Made by a program: the position numbers and the translations under genes
Shown: piece by piece, positions 15,305 through 23,540 of the stretch
Position numbering within the stretch: position 1 is the first letter of the stretch
Layout: each line of letters starts with the position of its first letter
Notes under the pieces: model-generated
Told to the model about the DNA's origin: nothing
The model's database searches: none
What the model saw: only the letters and a program-made list of their open reading frames with translations
Assembly (NCBI GenBank): GCA_016782125.1
Contig: JADDPA010000161.1
Coordinates: 1-40,779 of the forward strand
Length of the DNA stretch: 40,779 nt
From: Thermobaculum sp.
GTDB lineage: Bacteria; Chloroflexota; Chloroflexia; Thermobaculales; Thermobaculaceae
Direction: 5' to 3'

Positions 15305-16518
15305 GCATAATCAAGCTGTATTTTCGGGAATGGAGAGGTGAACCTCGTGGGAGCACCCCAAGGCGGCGCACACCCTGCCGGTGAGTTCCGTGGTGCTCAG
15401 CAGCCCGTCGGGCTCGACTATCTTGCGCTTCGTATGCACCCACTTCGGCTCGATCGGATTGAGCCACGGGCTCTTCTTGGGCAGCAGGCAGGCCAGGATG
15501 CGCACGCCACTACCCTGCCCCTTGGCTCGCCGGTTGTGCTCGTCGATCCACTCTCTGACCATCTTGCTCGTATGCCGCGGCGCGTTGTCCCACACCAGCA
15601 GCAGCGCGGTCTTGCCCGATGCTTCCAGCTTCCCGCAGCACCACTCTAGATACCGGCACGTGACCTCGCTCACCGGTCGCCCGTCTACGAATCGTAGCCA
15701 TACCTCACGCTCCAGCGCCCCATCCTCGCCCCGTAAGTGCGTATACAACCCGTAGCACGCCGGCTCCTTCGGCTCCTTCGCTCCCTTTCCGCTTGTGTCC
15801 TGTCTCTTCGCGACCGGCTGCTCCACCTGCTCCTTGAGGCGTATAGGCCTGCCCTGCGGTGCCCACGCGTGCATCGAGGGCTGCTCGAAGCGGCTCCACC
15901 ACACCTCGTCCTGGAAACCCAAGACCCACTCGGGATGAGTAGTCGCAAGCCGTATCAGCCGGTCGCGCTGGCTTTTTTCCTCGCATACCCCGGGTCTGGG
16001 CTCGTGATCCACCGCTTGGCCCGCTTCCAGCCCACCCCCAAACGCTTCATTGCCTGCCGGATAGTCTCATCCGATACTCGCGACTGCGTCAATCCCTGCT
16101 CGAAGCTCACGTCCGCGGCCAACTGGAGCGTCCACACGCTCGTGTCCTTGCCGAAGTCCCTCGGGCTTTGGTGCAGCAAACTCTCGAGCGCCTCGCTGCG
16201 CTCCTCGTCGAAGGTCACCTCGATAGTCTTGCGACTGTGCGAGCCCCTGATAAGGGCTTGTGTACCACGCTCGTTGAACGCGCGGATGACGTTCCTGACG
16301 GTCTGGTCGTTGCAGCCCACAGCCACGGCGATACCTGGTGCCCGCTCTCTCCTACTACTTGCCAGCAGTATCTGACACCGACGGAGGACAAATGTATCCT
16401 TCGAGCGCAGACCCGCCTCCAAAGCCTGCCGCTCGGCGTCCGTTATGGGACGCACATATATTGGTGCTCTCATGCACCCTACAATACCTGTTACCCTACA
16501 AACCTGCTTGGCTTTCAC
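15303..16518 (-). mobile_element. IS630-like insertion sequence
   Basis: A 1216-base element bounded by TA dinucleotides (15301-15302 and 16519-16520), the usual IS630/Tc1 target duplication. The ends both begin GTG and share an imperfect inverted repeat of about 28 bases (CAAGC, TT-T, GGG and other blocks match). It encodes a transposase in two overlapping frames. It inserted first; its left boundary CTAGT was later used as target by the IS701-like element. Confidence 0.75.
15311..16473 (-). CDS. IS630-family transposase in two frames, probable -1 frameshift
   Basis: The first frame (16473 to 15955) carries the helix-turn-helix DNA-binding part (QILLASSRRERAPGIAVAVG, NDQTVRNVIRAFNERG). The second frame (16012 to 15311) carries the DDE domain: D in WVLGFQDEVWW, D in LLLVWDNAPRHTS, E in PWLNPIEPKW. 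Related proteins have both parts in one chain, and the two frames join smoothly at YARKK/SQRDRLIRL if translation slips back one base on the run of six A's at 15978-15973. The ATG at 16473 gives MRAPIYVRP. Whether this is programmed frameshifting or an inactivating indel cannot be told from one copy. Confidence 0.75.
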
Positions 16519-16539
16519 TAGCCCCTCAGCGAGCTGCTT

Positions 16540-16839
16540 CTAGTATCCCTCAGGGCCACAGAAGCCACCGATCGCCTGCACCAAGCTCTTTGGTGGCTGC
16601 ACCGGCTGCTCGGAAGTGTACAGCTCGGCCAGCTGCTTGCCCAGTTCGGCGGGGCTAAGGTCAGGGGAGTAGAAATACGTCACAGCGAAGAGCCGATCGG
16701 CTGAGTCGTCTACCGCTCCCTTGATCGTAAGCTCAAAGGTTTTCGTGACCATGTCATTCTGCTCACCGCCCGCGAGGGCTGGCACCGCAAGCACGAGTGC
16801 TAGCGCCAGCGCCAAAGAGATCGAGGCCAACGTCTTCAT
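16540..16839 (-). pseudogene. 5' part of a split gene for a secreted, anchored protein
   Basis: Ninety-nine residues from the ATG at 16839, which has AGGAGG five bases upstream. It opens with a clear signal peptide (MKTLASISLALALALVLAVP, then ALAGG as cleavage region) and continues with KTFELTIKGAV and a region ending FCGPEGY. A TAG at 16542-16540 then stops it. The frame after the TAG reads KQLAEGLG and, across the excised insertion sequences, joins MEVTPANTRECEGG of the 3' part. The cysteine before the break and the one after would fit a disulfide in one folded domain. The restored protein would have about 233 residues. The truncated form may still be secreted. Confidence 0.75.
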
Positions 16840-17136
16840 AGTTCCTCCTGCTCCTATGGGGTATCTGTTGCCATTCCGGTGCACCTGCTCACACCGTAAC
16901 GCTGGATGTATCCCGTCGTCATGAGACTTGATCCTGAGTTGAGCAGGAACTTGTTCCCGGCATAATCGGGAACTCGGACACGAAGGTTGGTGGCGCGACC
17001 AGAAGGGACGGGGATGCGAACAGGACGCGAGCGAGATCAACACGAATAGGCTCGCCAGCAACCCCAAAACGGTTGATCGCCCGCTCTGGAGCAGACTAGA
17101 ATCACGGGAAACGGTAGGGCTAAGAGCAGGACAGGT
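16840..17136. other. divergent intergenic region with an inverted repeat
   Basis: About 300 bases between the secreted-protein gene (minus) and the acetyltransferase gene (plus). It contains an inverted repeat GTTCCCG/CGGGAAC at 16953-16959 and 16967-16973 with a 7-base AT-rich centre, which may be a regulator site or a weak terminator. No convincing promoter could be assigned. Confidence 0.35.
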
Positions 17137-17631
17137 ATGTCTGGTCACGTGGTCCGGGGAATCAAGCTGCTGGAGCCGGGTGAAATGTCTGACTTGCTGC
17201 AGGAAAGCGAGTCGGAGGGATTTGGTTTCATAAGGCGGCTGGTGGACGATTACGCCTCCGGTGTTAATCGTTTCGACGACCCAGCGGAGGCGCTGTACGG
17301 AGCGTACTACCCAAGGCTCGTCGGCACCTGCGGTCTGAACCGAGATCCGTACCTCTCCGACCCTAACGTGGGCAGGGTGCGCCACGTCTACGTCTTGCCC
17401 AGCTATCGCCGGGCAGGGGTTGGGAGGTCCCTTGTTGCGACGCTCATCGCGGACGCCCAAAGCCACTTTCGCTTGCTCGTCCTGCGGACGACAAACCCGG
17501 AAGCCGACAGGTTCTACCGCGCCCTCGGCTTCTCTGCAGAGCCTCGCTTTGAGCAGGCGACCCACTACCTCGATCTATCCCGAGCAGATGGAGAACGGGA
17601 TGAAACGGCAGGGTACGACGCTACCCCTTGA
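17137..17631 (+). CDS. GNAT-family N-acetyltransferase
   Basis: A 164-residue acetyltransferase. The acetyl-CoA-binding motif is visible as VYVLPSYRRAGVGRSLVATL, with the pyrophosphate loop RRAGVGR. The closing motif NPEADRFYRALGFSAEP is typical of the GNAT fold. The N-terminal half (GFGFIRRLVDDYASG) would form the acceptor site, but the substrate cannot be told. The ATG is preceded by a weak AGGACAGG. Both neighbours are unrelated and it appears to be transcribed alone. Confidence 0.82.
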   Translation: MSGHVVRGIKLLEPGEMSDLLQESESEGFGFIRRLVDDYASGVNRFDDPAEALYGAYYPRLVGTCGLNRDPYLSDPNVGRVRHVYVLPSYRRAGVGRSLVATLIADAQSHFRLLVLRTTNPEADRFYRALGFSAEPRFEQATHYLDLSRADGERDETAGYDATP

Positions 17632-17726
17632 GGCGCAAATCAGCAGCGTCACAGATATGAAACTCGGCCCGAACACAGCAGGAAGCATCCCAGTTGTCTA
17701 TCGACATCAGGGATTGTCCGAATGCA

Positions 17727-17755
17727 TTGTTTTACCGGGTCGCACCGTGTATAGT
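17727..17755 (+). promoter_or_regulatory. probable promoter of the ABC exporter operon
   Basis: TTGTTT (17727-17732), 17-base spacer, TATAGT (17750-17755). It would produce a leader of about 240 bases before the exporter ATPase. Confidence 0.55.
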
Positions 17756-17812
17756 GGTTTCCGGCGGCGCAGGTGCGTGCATTGCCAGAAGAAGACGATC
17801 AGGAGAGTCGGT

Positions 17813-17917
17813 ATGTGGTTGGATAGCATCGCCCAGTACACCAGCGGTAGCGCTGGTCGCTGTGCGCTGTCCGTGCGGCCACGTTCGCCGTCTCTTCGCC
17901 TGGGACATCCCTGCTGA
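17813..17917 (+). CDS. possible 34-residue leader peptide
   Basis: A short frame with ATG, an AGGAG eight bases upstream and a TGA stop, lying within the leader of the ABC exporter. It reads MWLDSIAQYTSGSAGRCALS, then an Arg/Pro-rich end. Its stop is about 25 bases before the terminator hairpin at 17943. Codons near its end (17878-17883, GCCACG) are complementary to CGTGGC in the 5' arm of the terminator. Translation could thus influence hairpin choice. It has no hydrophobic segment and no run of one amino acid, so the signal, if any, may be ribosome stalling by a drug or peptide. It may also be chance. Confidence 0.4.
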   Translation: MWLDSIAQYTSGSAGRCALSVRPRSPSLRLGHPC

Positions 17918-17942
17918 CGGGATAACCAGAGGGGTTCTGAAC

Positions 17943-17985
17943 AGGGCCGTGGCGGAGAAATACTCCCCACGGCCCTATTATTTTG
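17943..17985 (+). terminator. terminator or attenuator in the exporter leader
   Basis: A perfect 10-bp stem (AGGGCCGTGG/CCACGGCCCT) is extended by GGAG/CTCC around a 5-base loop and followed by ATTATTTT. It lies only 16 bases before the exporter ATG, so it would stop transcription into the operon unless disrupted. Confidence 0.75.
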
Positions 17986-18000
17986 CATCGAGGACGAGAA

Positions 18001-18909
18001 ATGATCCAGACCGACCAGGAAGAACGCACAGCCGGACCATTGGTCCGGGAGATAACAACAACTGACACGCACCCGCACGATGCTGTTGTAGCTAATGATT
18101 TGGTCAAGGCTTTCGGCGGCGGCTCCCAGCGGATCTTTCGCAGGGCTAAGCCAGCGAAGAAGGATCAGGTAATGGCGGTCGACCACGTGAGCATGCGCAT
18201 TGCGAGAAACGAGATTTACGGCGTGCTCGGGGCAAACGGTTCGGGTAAGAGCACCCTGATCCGGCTGCTCTCCACCCTCCTTCTGCCGGACAGCGGGACG
18301 GTCGGCATCTTCGGATACGATGTTGTGCGGGATGAGCGAATCGTCAAGCGGATGCTGAATCGAGTCTCCGTGGAGGCGAGCTTCTTCAAGAAGCTCTCCC
18401 CGTTCGAGAACCTGATGTACGCCACACGCCTCTATGGTCTCACCGGAGCAAGCGCCCGGCGGGAGATCCCAATCGCGCTCGGCAGACTCGGAATCGCCCC
18501 CGACCGCATGCATCGGCCGTTGGAGCAGATGTCGCGCGGTATGCAGCAGAAGGTCGCAATCGCCCGCGCCTTCCTGACCGCCCCGGTCTTCCTGCTCCTG
18601 GACGAGCCGACGACGGGTCTGGACCCGCGCTCGAAGGTGGATGTGCAGGAGTTCGTCTTACAGCTGCGGCGGGAGCACGATGCGACAGTGCTGCTCACCA
18701 CGCACGATATGGCCGAGGCAGACGCGTTGTGCGACCGCATCGCGATCCTGGACCGTGGCCGGGTCGTCGTGGAGGGTACGCCGGAGGAATTGAAGGCACA
18801 GGCCGCCAGCCACGACATTCCGGAGCCCACCATGGAGGATGCGTTCATGGTGTTCACCGGACGGTCACTGGAGGAGGCGGAGCAGGATGAGGAACCCGCC
18901 GCGAGGTAG
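18001..18909 (+). CDS. ABC exporter ATP-binding protein (DrrA-like)
   Basis: A 302-residue ATPase of the ABC-2 export type. It shows Walker A GANGSGKST (77-85), the signature MSRGMQQK (177-184, a variant of LSGGQ), Walker B LLLDEPTTGLD (198-208) and the switch histidine in TTHDMAEADALCD. A C-terminal extension (GTPEELKAQ) is typical of drug or polysaccharide exporters. The ATG at 18001 has GAGG seven bases upstream; a TTG at 17983 is less likely. It is followed by its permease. The N-terminal 30 residues before the first strand are longer than usual. Cargo unknown. Confidence 0.9.
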   Translation: MIQTDQEERTAGPLVREITTTDTHPHDAVVANDLVKAFGGGSQRIFRRAKPAKKDQVMAVDHVSMRIARNEIYGVLGANGSGKSTLIRLLSTLLLPDSGTVGIFGYDVVRDERIVKRMLNRVSVEASFFKKLSPFENLMYATRLYGLTGASARREIPIALGRLGIAPDRMHRPLEQMSRGMQQKVAIARAFLTAPVFLLLDEPTTGLDPRSKVDVQEFVLQLRREHDATVLLTTHDMAEADALCDRIAILDRGRVVVEGTPEELKAQAASHDIPEPTMEDAFMVFTGRSLEEAEQDEEPAAR

Positions 18910-18980
18910 GGTCCGCACGTGCGGGATAGGTAGTGGGATACGGCGGCGAACTAGCTTCGCCGCGAAAGGGAAAGTTTACG

Positions 18981-19805
18981 GTGGCAGTTTTCAATCCGCC
19001 TGGCATCGCGCGGGAAGTACGCGCGAGCTACGCGTTCGTAGAGCGTAACATGAACCTGGTGAAGCGGTACTGGGGTTGGGAGATCGCGTTCTTCCTGTAC
19101 ACCATCTCGTCTTCGCTGTCGGTCATCTACATCGGCGAGGCGCAGGACCCCGCGCGGCGCGGCGAGCTCGTCCTCACGCTGGGAATCGGTACGCTCGTGT
19201 GGGCATACCTCCGCTCGGTATTCGACTCGATCAGCGAGATGATCTCCTGGGAGCGCTGGGAAGGCACCATCGAGTACACGTTTATGGCGCCGATCAGCAG
19301 GCTCACCCACATGTTGGGTACCGCGCTATTCAGCATCGTGTACGGCATCCTGCGCACGGCGGCGCTCTTCGTCGCTCTGGCGCTGTTCGTGGATCTCGAT
19401 CTGAGCCGCGCGAACTTCCTCGCAGCACTCGTCGTGACGCTGGTCGGCTCGCTCAGCTTCCTCGGTATCGGGATCATGGCGAGCATTCTGCCACTCTGGT
19501 TCACCGAGCGGGGCGCCGAGATGACGTTCATGATCAGCGCGATCCTGCTGCTCATCTCCGGGGTGTACTATCCGATCTCCGTACTACCAGACTGGCTGGA
19601 GCCCCTGGCGCGCCTCTCGCCCGCCACGTACTTCCTGGACGGGATTCGGCGCACGGTGATCTCCGGGCAGGGTCTCGCACAACTAGGAGATGTGCTGTTG
19701 CCACTGCTGGTCATGGGCGTGCTTAGCATTCCGCTCGGGGTCTGGGTGTTCCTGCGGGTGGAGACGTACGCCAAGCGCACTGGACGGCTCAAGCGCAACG
19801 GTTAG
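18981..19805 (+). CDS. ABC-2 type permease
   Basis: The membrane partner of the ATPase, 274 residues from the GTG at 18981 (GAAAGG upstream; a GTG at 18933 would add 16 residues). It has about six hydrophobic segments, for example LFSIVYGILRTAALFVALAL and FMISAILLLISGVYYPISVL. It ends with the typical ABC-2 region LPDWLEPLARLSPATYFLDG, and the amphipathic stretch before TM2 reads SISEMISWERWEGTIEYTFM. Together the two proteins form a half-size exporter that would work as two plus two subunits. Confidence 0.88.
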   Translation: MAVFNPPGIAREVRASYAFVERNMNLVKRYWGWEIAFFLYTISSSLSVIYIGEAQDPARRGELVLTLGIGTLVWAYLRSVFDSISEMISWERWEGTIEYTFMAPISRLTHMLGTALFSIVYGILRTAALFVALALFVDLDLSRANFLAALVVTLVGSLSFLGIGIMASILPLWFTERGAEMTFMISAILLLISGVYYPISVLPDWLEPLARLSPATYFLDGIRRTVISGQGLAQLGDVLLPLLVMGVLSIPLGVWVFLRVETYAKRTGRLKRNG

Positions 19806-19856
19806 AATCGCAGAGGGTCGCTCGCTGACCGCAGCCAGCAGTACCTCAACCAATAA

Positions 19857-19890
19857 GGACAAGGGCGTTCGATTGAGCGCCCCTGCGTCC
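19857..19890. terminator. terminator between convergent exporter and proC operons
   Basis: GGAC and AGGGCG pair with CGCCCCT and GTCC around an AT-containing loop. On the minus strand the stem is followed by TTATTGGTT, so it can end the proC transcript; it may serve both sides. Confidence 0.5.
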
Positions 19891-19907
19891 TGCACCACGC
19901 TCGCAGA

Positions 19908-20756
19908 TCAGGACCCCTTTGTCATCGCTCGATCGGCCGCCTCGCTGAGCGCGATGGTGCGCTGATAGGCGGCGTAGACGGCACGTGACAGGACGGTGCG
20001 GAGGCCGCCTTTCTCCATCTGGTAGATGGCCTCGGCGCTTGTGCCGCCGGGGGATGTCACCATGTTGCGTAGCTCCGCGGGGTGCCGGTTTGTTTCCTGC
20101 GCGAACATTACGGAACCGAGCATTGTCTGCTGCACCAACTCCTGCGAGACTCGGCGCGAGAAGCCCATGTGAACCCCGGCGTCGACGAGCGCCTCCATGA
20201 CAAGGAGCACATATGTTGGCCCCGTTCCACTCAGCGCGGTCGCCATGTCCAGCAGCTTCTCATCTTCGACCCACAGCTCCTTGCCAAGCGCACCCAGCAA
20301 CGCTTGAACGTGCTCCCTTTGCCGAGGCTGGACTTGGGGAGTCGCGGTCCACACTGTCATTCCCTGACCGATCTGCGCAGGGGTATTCGGCATCGCCCGC
20401 GCAATGGATGAGTGCAGCAGGCCGGTCGCGACAGCATTGATCGATGCCCCGGCAACGATGCTCAGAGCCATCTGCTCCGGCTTCAGCGCGCCACGCAGCT
20501 CACCGAGTAAGCCCCGCAGTACCTGAGGCTTTACGGTGAGCACGACAATCTCGCTGCACTCCGCCGCCTCGACGTTCGACGCGACGGCCTCGACACCATA
20601 GCGAGCGCTTAACTCCTCGCGCCGGGACGCTCGCGGGTGGCTGGCATGGACCTGGGCAGGCGAGAGCAGGCCACCCTTCAGTACCCCGGCAATCATGGCC
20701 TCGGCCATCGCGCCCGCTCCAAGGAAAGCGACAGTGGTATCGTTCAGTGCGCTCAT
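19908..20756 (-). CDS. proC: pyrroline-5-carboxylate reductase
   Basis: Catalyses the last step of proline synthesis, reduction of pyrroline-5-carboxylate with NAD(P)H. The 282 residues begin with the Rossmann motif FLGAGAMAEAMIAG, show LTVKPQVLRGLLGEL and MPNTPAQIGQGMT. They contain the family signature region around ALSGTGPTYVLLVMEALVDAG and NMVTSPGGTSAEAIYQME. The ATG lies 3 bases after the serA stop without its own clear ribosome-binding site, suggesting translational coupling in the yvcK-serA-proC operon. Confidence 0.95.
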   Translation of the reverse strand: MSALNDTTVAFLGAGAMAEAMIAGVLKGGLLSPAQVHASHPRASRREELSARYGVEAVASNVEAAECSEIVVLTVKPQVLRGLLGELRGALKPEQMALSIVAGASINAVATGLLHSSIARAMPNTPAQIGQGMTVWTATPQVQPRQREHVQALLGALGKELWVEDEKLLDMATALSGTGPTYVLLVMEALVDAGVHMGFSRRVSQELVQQTMLGSVMFAQETNRHPAELRNMVTSPGGTSAEAIYQMEKGGLRTVLSRAVYAAYQRTIALSEAADRAMTKGS

Positions 20757-20759
20757 CGA

Positions 20760-22331
20760 TTACAGATGCGCGCGCATCAGGCTGCGCAAACCCTTGACCT
20801 CGGCCTTGATGCGCTCGCATACCTCGTCGGTCGCCGGCTCATCGAGCGTCAGCACGAGCATGGTTTCGCCGCGCGGTGCGAGCCTGCCGCTCATCGCCGC
20901 GCTGATGTTGATATTCGCCTGCCCGAGCAGGGTTGCCACGGAGCCAATCACCCCGGGCTGATCGACGTGCGGGCAGAAGAGGAAATGCCCGCTCGGGGTG
21001 AAGTCGACCGGATAGTTGTCATAACCGATGATTCGCAACTCTTCACCGATCACGCTGCCTTCGATGGTGCCCTCTGGACCGGAAAGGCGGATGCTGTTGG
21101 TGTACCCCTCCGGCGCAATACCTTTGCTTTCCGTGAGTTGCAGTCCCCGTTGCTCGGCGAGGAGTTCGGCATTCACGACGCTCACCCGCTCGGTGCTGAT
21201 CGGCTCCAACAGTCCACGAATAAGAGCGCGGCGAAGCGGACGCGTATCCTTGCTGATGTTCTCTCCGGCATATGTCACCTCCAGAAGACCAAGGGGCTTC
21301 TGCTGGAGTTGCGTATGGAGCCGGCCAAGGCGATCGGCAAGTTCCAGGAAAGGTCCCAACTCGGCCAGGACATCCGGCGCGAGGGCGGGAGCGTTCACCG
21401 CGCCCCGGGCCGGCCGACCGTTCAAGACGTCCACGACCTGCTCTGCCACCTCAAGCGCGACCTTCACCTGCGCCTCACGCGTCGACGCGCCAAGATGCGG
21501 CGTGAGCACGGTGGAGGGGACCCCGCGTAAGGGATTATCGTCCTTTATCGGCTCCTCCGTAAATACATCGAAGCCAGCGCCGCCGAGGTGCCCGGTCTCC
21601 AGTGCTTCTGCGACCGCGGCCTCATCAACGATGCCACCGCGAGCGACGTTGATGAGCAGCGTGCCAGGCTTCGTGAGCGCGATCTCGCGCTTGCCGATCA
21701 GGTTCCGGTTTCCGGACGTGAGCGGGACATGCACGGTGATGACGTCTGCCTCACGCAGCAGGTCATCGAGGCTCACGAGGAGTGCGCCGACGGCCTCCGC
21801 CGCGGCCGCGGAGATATACGGGTCGTACGCGACCAAGCGCATCCCAAAGGAGCGGGCCCGTCGAGCTACCTCCAGGCCGACCTTGCCCAGGCCAACGATG
21901 CCAAGCGTCTTGTGGTTGAGCTCTATACCCATAAACCGTGAGCGCTTCCATTCGCCCAAACGTACGGAGGCATCGGCTTGGGGCACCCTGCGCGCAAGGC
22001 CAAGCATCAACGCCATCGCGTGCTCAGCGGCCGCGACGGTGTTGCCCAGGGGCGCGTTAACTACGAGCACGCCGCGCTTCGTTGCGGTCTCGACGTCTAT
22101 GTTGTCGACGCCCACACCCGCGCGCGCGACCACTTGTAGTTTCTCGCTCGACTCCAGAACCGGAGCCGTAACCTTCGTCTCGCTGCGCACGACGAGTGCG
22201 TCATATGGCGCAATCACGCCGGGCAACTCCTCTGGTGCGATGCCGGTACGCACGTCCACTTGGAGATACTTTTCGAGGAACGCTATGCCTTCCGCGGCTA
22301 TAGGGTCTGCGACGAGAACCTTGAACTGCAC
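20760..22331 (-). CDS. serA: D-3-phosphoglycerate dehydrogenase
   Basis: First enzyme of serine synthesis, oxidising 3-phosphoglycerate with NAD. The 523 residues fit the long type: catalytic and NAD-binding domains (GIVGLGKVGLEVARRA, INVARGGIVDEAAVAEAL, LTPHLGASTREAQ), an intervening ASB domain (about 325-450) and a C-terminal ACT domain (VDQPGVIGSVATLLGQANIN) that usually binds serine. The start is GTG with GGAGG four bases upstream. It lies 46 bases after yvcK in the same direction and is tightly coupled to proC. Confidence 0.96.
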   Translation of the reverse strand: MQFKVLVADPIAAEGIAFLEKYLQVDVRTGIAPEELPGVIAPYDALVVRSETKVTAPVLESSEKLQVVARAGVGVDNIDVETATKRGVLVVNAPLGNTVAAAEHAMALMLGLARRVPQADASVRLGEWKRSRFMGIELNHKTLGIVGLGKVGLEVARRARSFGMRLVAYDPYISAAAAEAVGALLVSLDDLLREADVITVHVPLTSGNRNLIGKREIALTKPGTLLINVARGGIVDEAAVAEALETGHLGGAGFDVFTEEPIKDDNPLRGVPSTVLTPHLGASTREAQVKVALEVAEQVVDVLNGRPARGAVNAPALAPDVLAELGPFLELADRLGRLHTQLQQKPLGLLEVTYAGENISKDTRPLRRALIRGLLEPISTERVSVVNAELLAEQRGLQLTESKGIAPEGYTNSIRLSGPEGTIEGSVIGEELRIIGYDNYPVDFTPSGHFLFCPHVDQPGVIGSVATLLGQANINISAAMSGRLAPRGETMLVLTLDEPATDEVCERIKAEVKGLRSLMRAHL

Positions 22332-22377
22332 GCTGCCTCCCGTGCTACTGTGTCGATTACAAGTAAAATGGGTTCCG

Positions 22378-23436
22378 TTAGGCCGGGGTAGGCGCCTCTT
22401 CGGCGATCCGCTGCGTCTTGTGCTGGCGGTAGATCTCCATCACCGCATCAGCGAGCAGGTGGGAGTCGTGGCGGACATACGCGCCCACTTTTGTGAGGGG
22501 CTTCACCCGTATCTCCGGGACTAGCTCATAGCATTCCGTCAGATCGAGGCCCACCGGCACCGAGCCGTCCGCCGCGTATCGACGGAGCACGGCGGAATCG
22601 AGCCGTTCGTGATAGTTCGCGAGCACGTAGTCGATGCTGGTCTCCGAACCCAGATACCGGAGGATCTGGCGGGTGAAGTCGGATGCTCGATACCCGTCGG
22701 TCTCACCGCGCTTCGTCATGATGTTGCAGACATAGACCTTTGCCGCCTTGCTGCGATTGATTGCCTCGGGTATGCCACGCACCAGCAGGTTGGGCAGTAA
22801 CGATGAGTACAGATCGCCGGGGCCGATCACCACGATATCCGCTTCTTCGATCGCCCGGACCGCCTCCGCGTGGGCCTCCGCGCCCGGTTCCAGATAGACT
22901 CGCGCAAGTGGCAACTCCGGGTGGATCGTGCGTACGTCGATGTTGGTCTCGCCCCGGATGACGTGACCGTCCACTGTTTCAGCAACAAGATGGGTATCGG
23001 TCAGGGTGACTGGGATGACCCGCCCGCGAATGTTGAGAATGTGCGACGTCTCCGCTATCGCCATATCAAGACTTCCGCTGATCTCGGTGAGCGCGGTGAG
23101 GAACAGGTTCCCGAAGGTATGGCCGCTCAGACCATCCCCTTTCTCAAACCGATATTCAAACAGCCTGCGCAGTATCAGACTCGTGTCGTCATCCGGCGCG
23201 AGCGCGACGAGCGCCTTGCGCACATCACCGGGTGGCAGGTGGCCAAACTCGTCCCGCAGCCGCCCGGTGCTCCCGCCGCTGTCGGCCATAGAGATAATCG
23301 CGGTGAGCACCCGGGTATGATGCTTGAGCCCCATCAGCGCGGTGTAGGCACCGGTTCCGCCACCGATCACAACGATGTTCGGTTCGCGCCGTCCGCGGTT
23401 CAGGATTGTCATTCGGGTATCCTCGCCTTGACTCAT
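22378..23436 (-). CDS. yvcK: YvcK/CofD-like protein (gluconeogenesis factor family)
   Basis: A 352-residue member of the CofD-like superfamily that in Bacillus binds UDP-sugars and is needed for growth on gluconeogenic carbon and for normal cell-wall synthesis. The N-terminal nucleotide-binding part reads VVIGGGTGAYTALMGLK, followed by the family motif MADSGGSTGRLRDEFG and LPPGDVRKALVAL; later VVIGPGDLYSSLLPNLLV and CNIMTKRGETDGY. The ATG at 23436 follows GTG at 23439; AGAGG serves either. It heads an operon with serA and proC, which links it to central carbon flow; its usual neighbours rapZ and whiA are absent. Confidence 0.92.
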   Translation of the reverse strand: MSQGEDTRMTILNRGRREPNIVVIGGGTGAYTALMGLKHHTRVLTAIISMADSGGSTGRLRDEFGHLPPGDVRKALVALAPDDDTSLILRRLFEYRFEKGDGLSGHTFGNLFLTALTEISGSLDMAIAETSHILNIRGRVIPVTLTDTHLVAETVDGHVIRGETNIDVRTIHPELPLARVYLEPGAEAHAEAVRAIEEADIVVIGPGDLYSSLLPNLLVRGIPEAINRSKAAKVYVCNIMTKRGETDGYRASDFTRQILRYLGSETSIDYVLANYHERLDSAVLRRYAADGSVPVGLDLTECYELVPEIRVKPLTKVGAYVRHDSHLLADAVMEIYRQHKTQRIAEEAPTPA

Positions 23437-23540
23437 CACAATATCCTCTTAGTCCTGCGACTACGCCTGCATGCTGATTCGCTATCTTGCGGTCAGTCGG
23501 TACGAGACGGTACAGAAAGTAAACAGTTATGCCTCATATC

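Noticed and set aside
16540-17565. A single minus-strand protein of 341 residues
   Set aside because: Residues before the ATG at 16839 are antisense to the acetyltransferase gene; the signal peptide and AGGAGG place the start at 16839.
21028-22524. Long plus-strand frame of 498 residues opposite serA
   Set aside because: It is the Arg/Ser-rich mirror of serA, which is clearly the coding strand.
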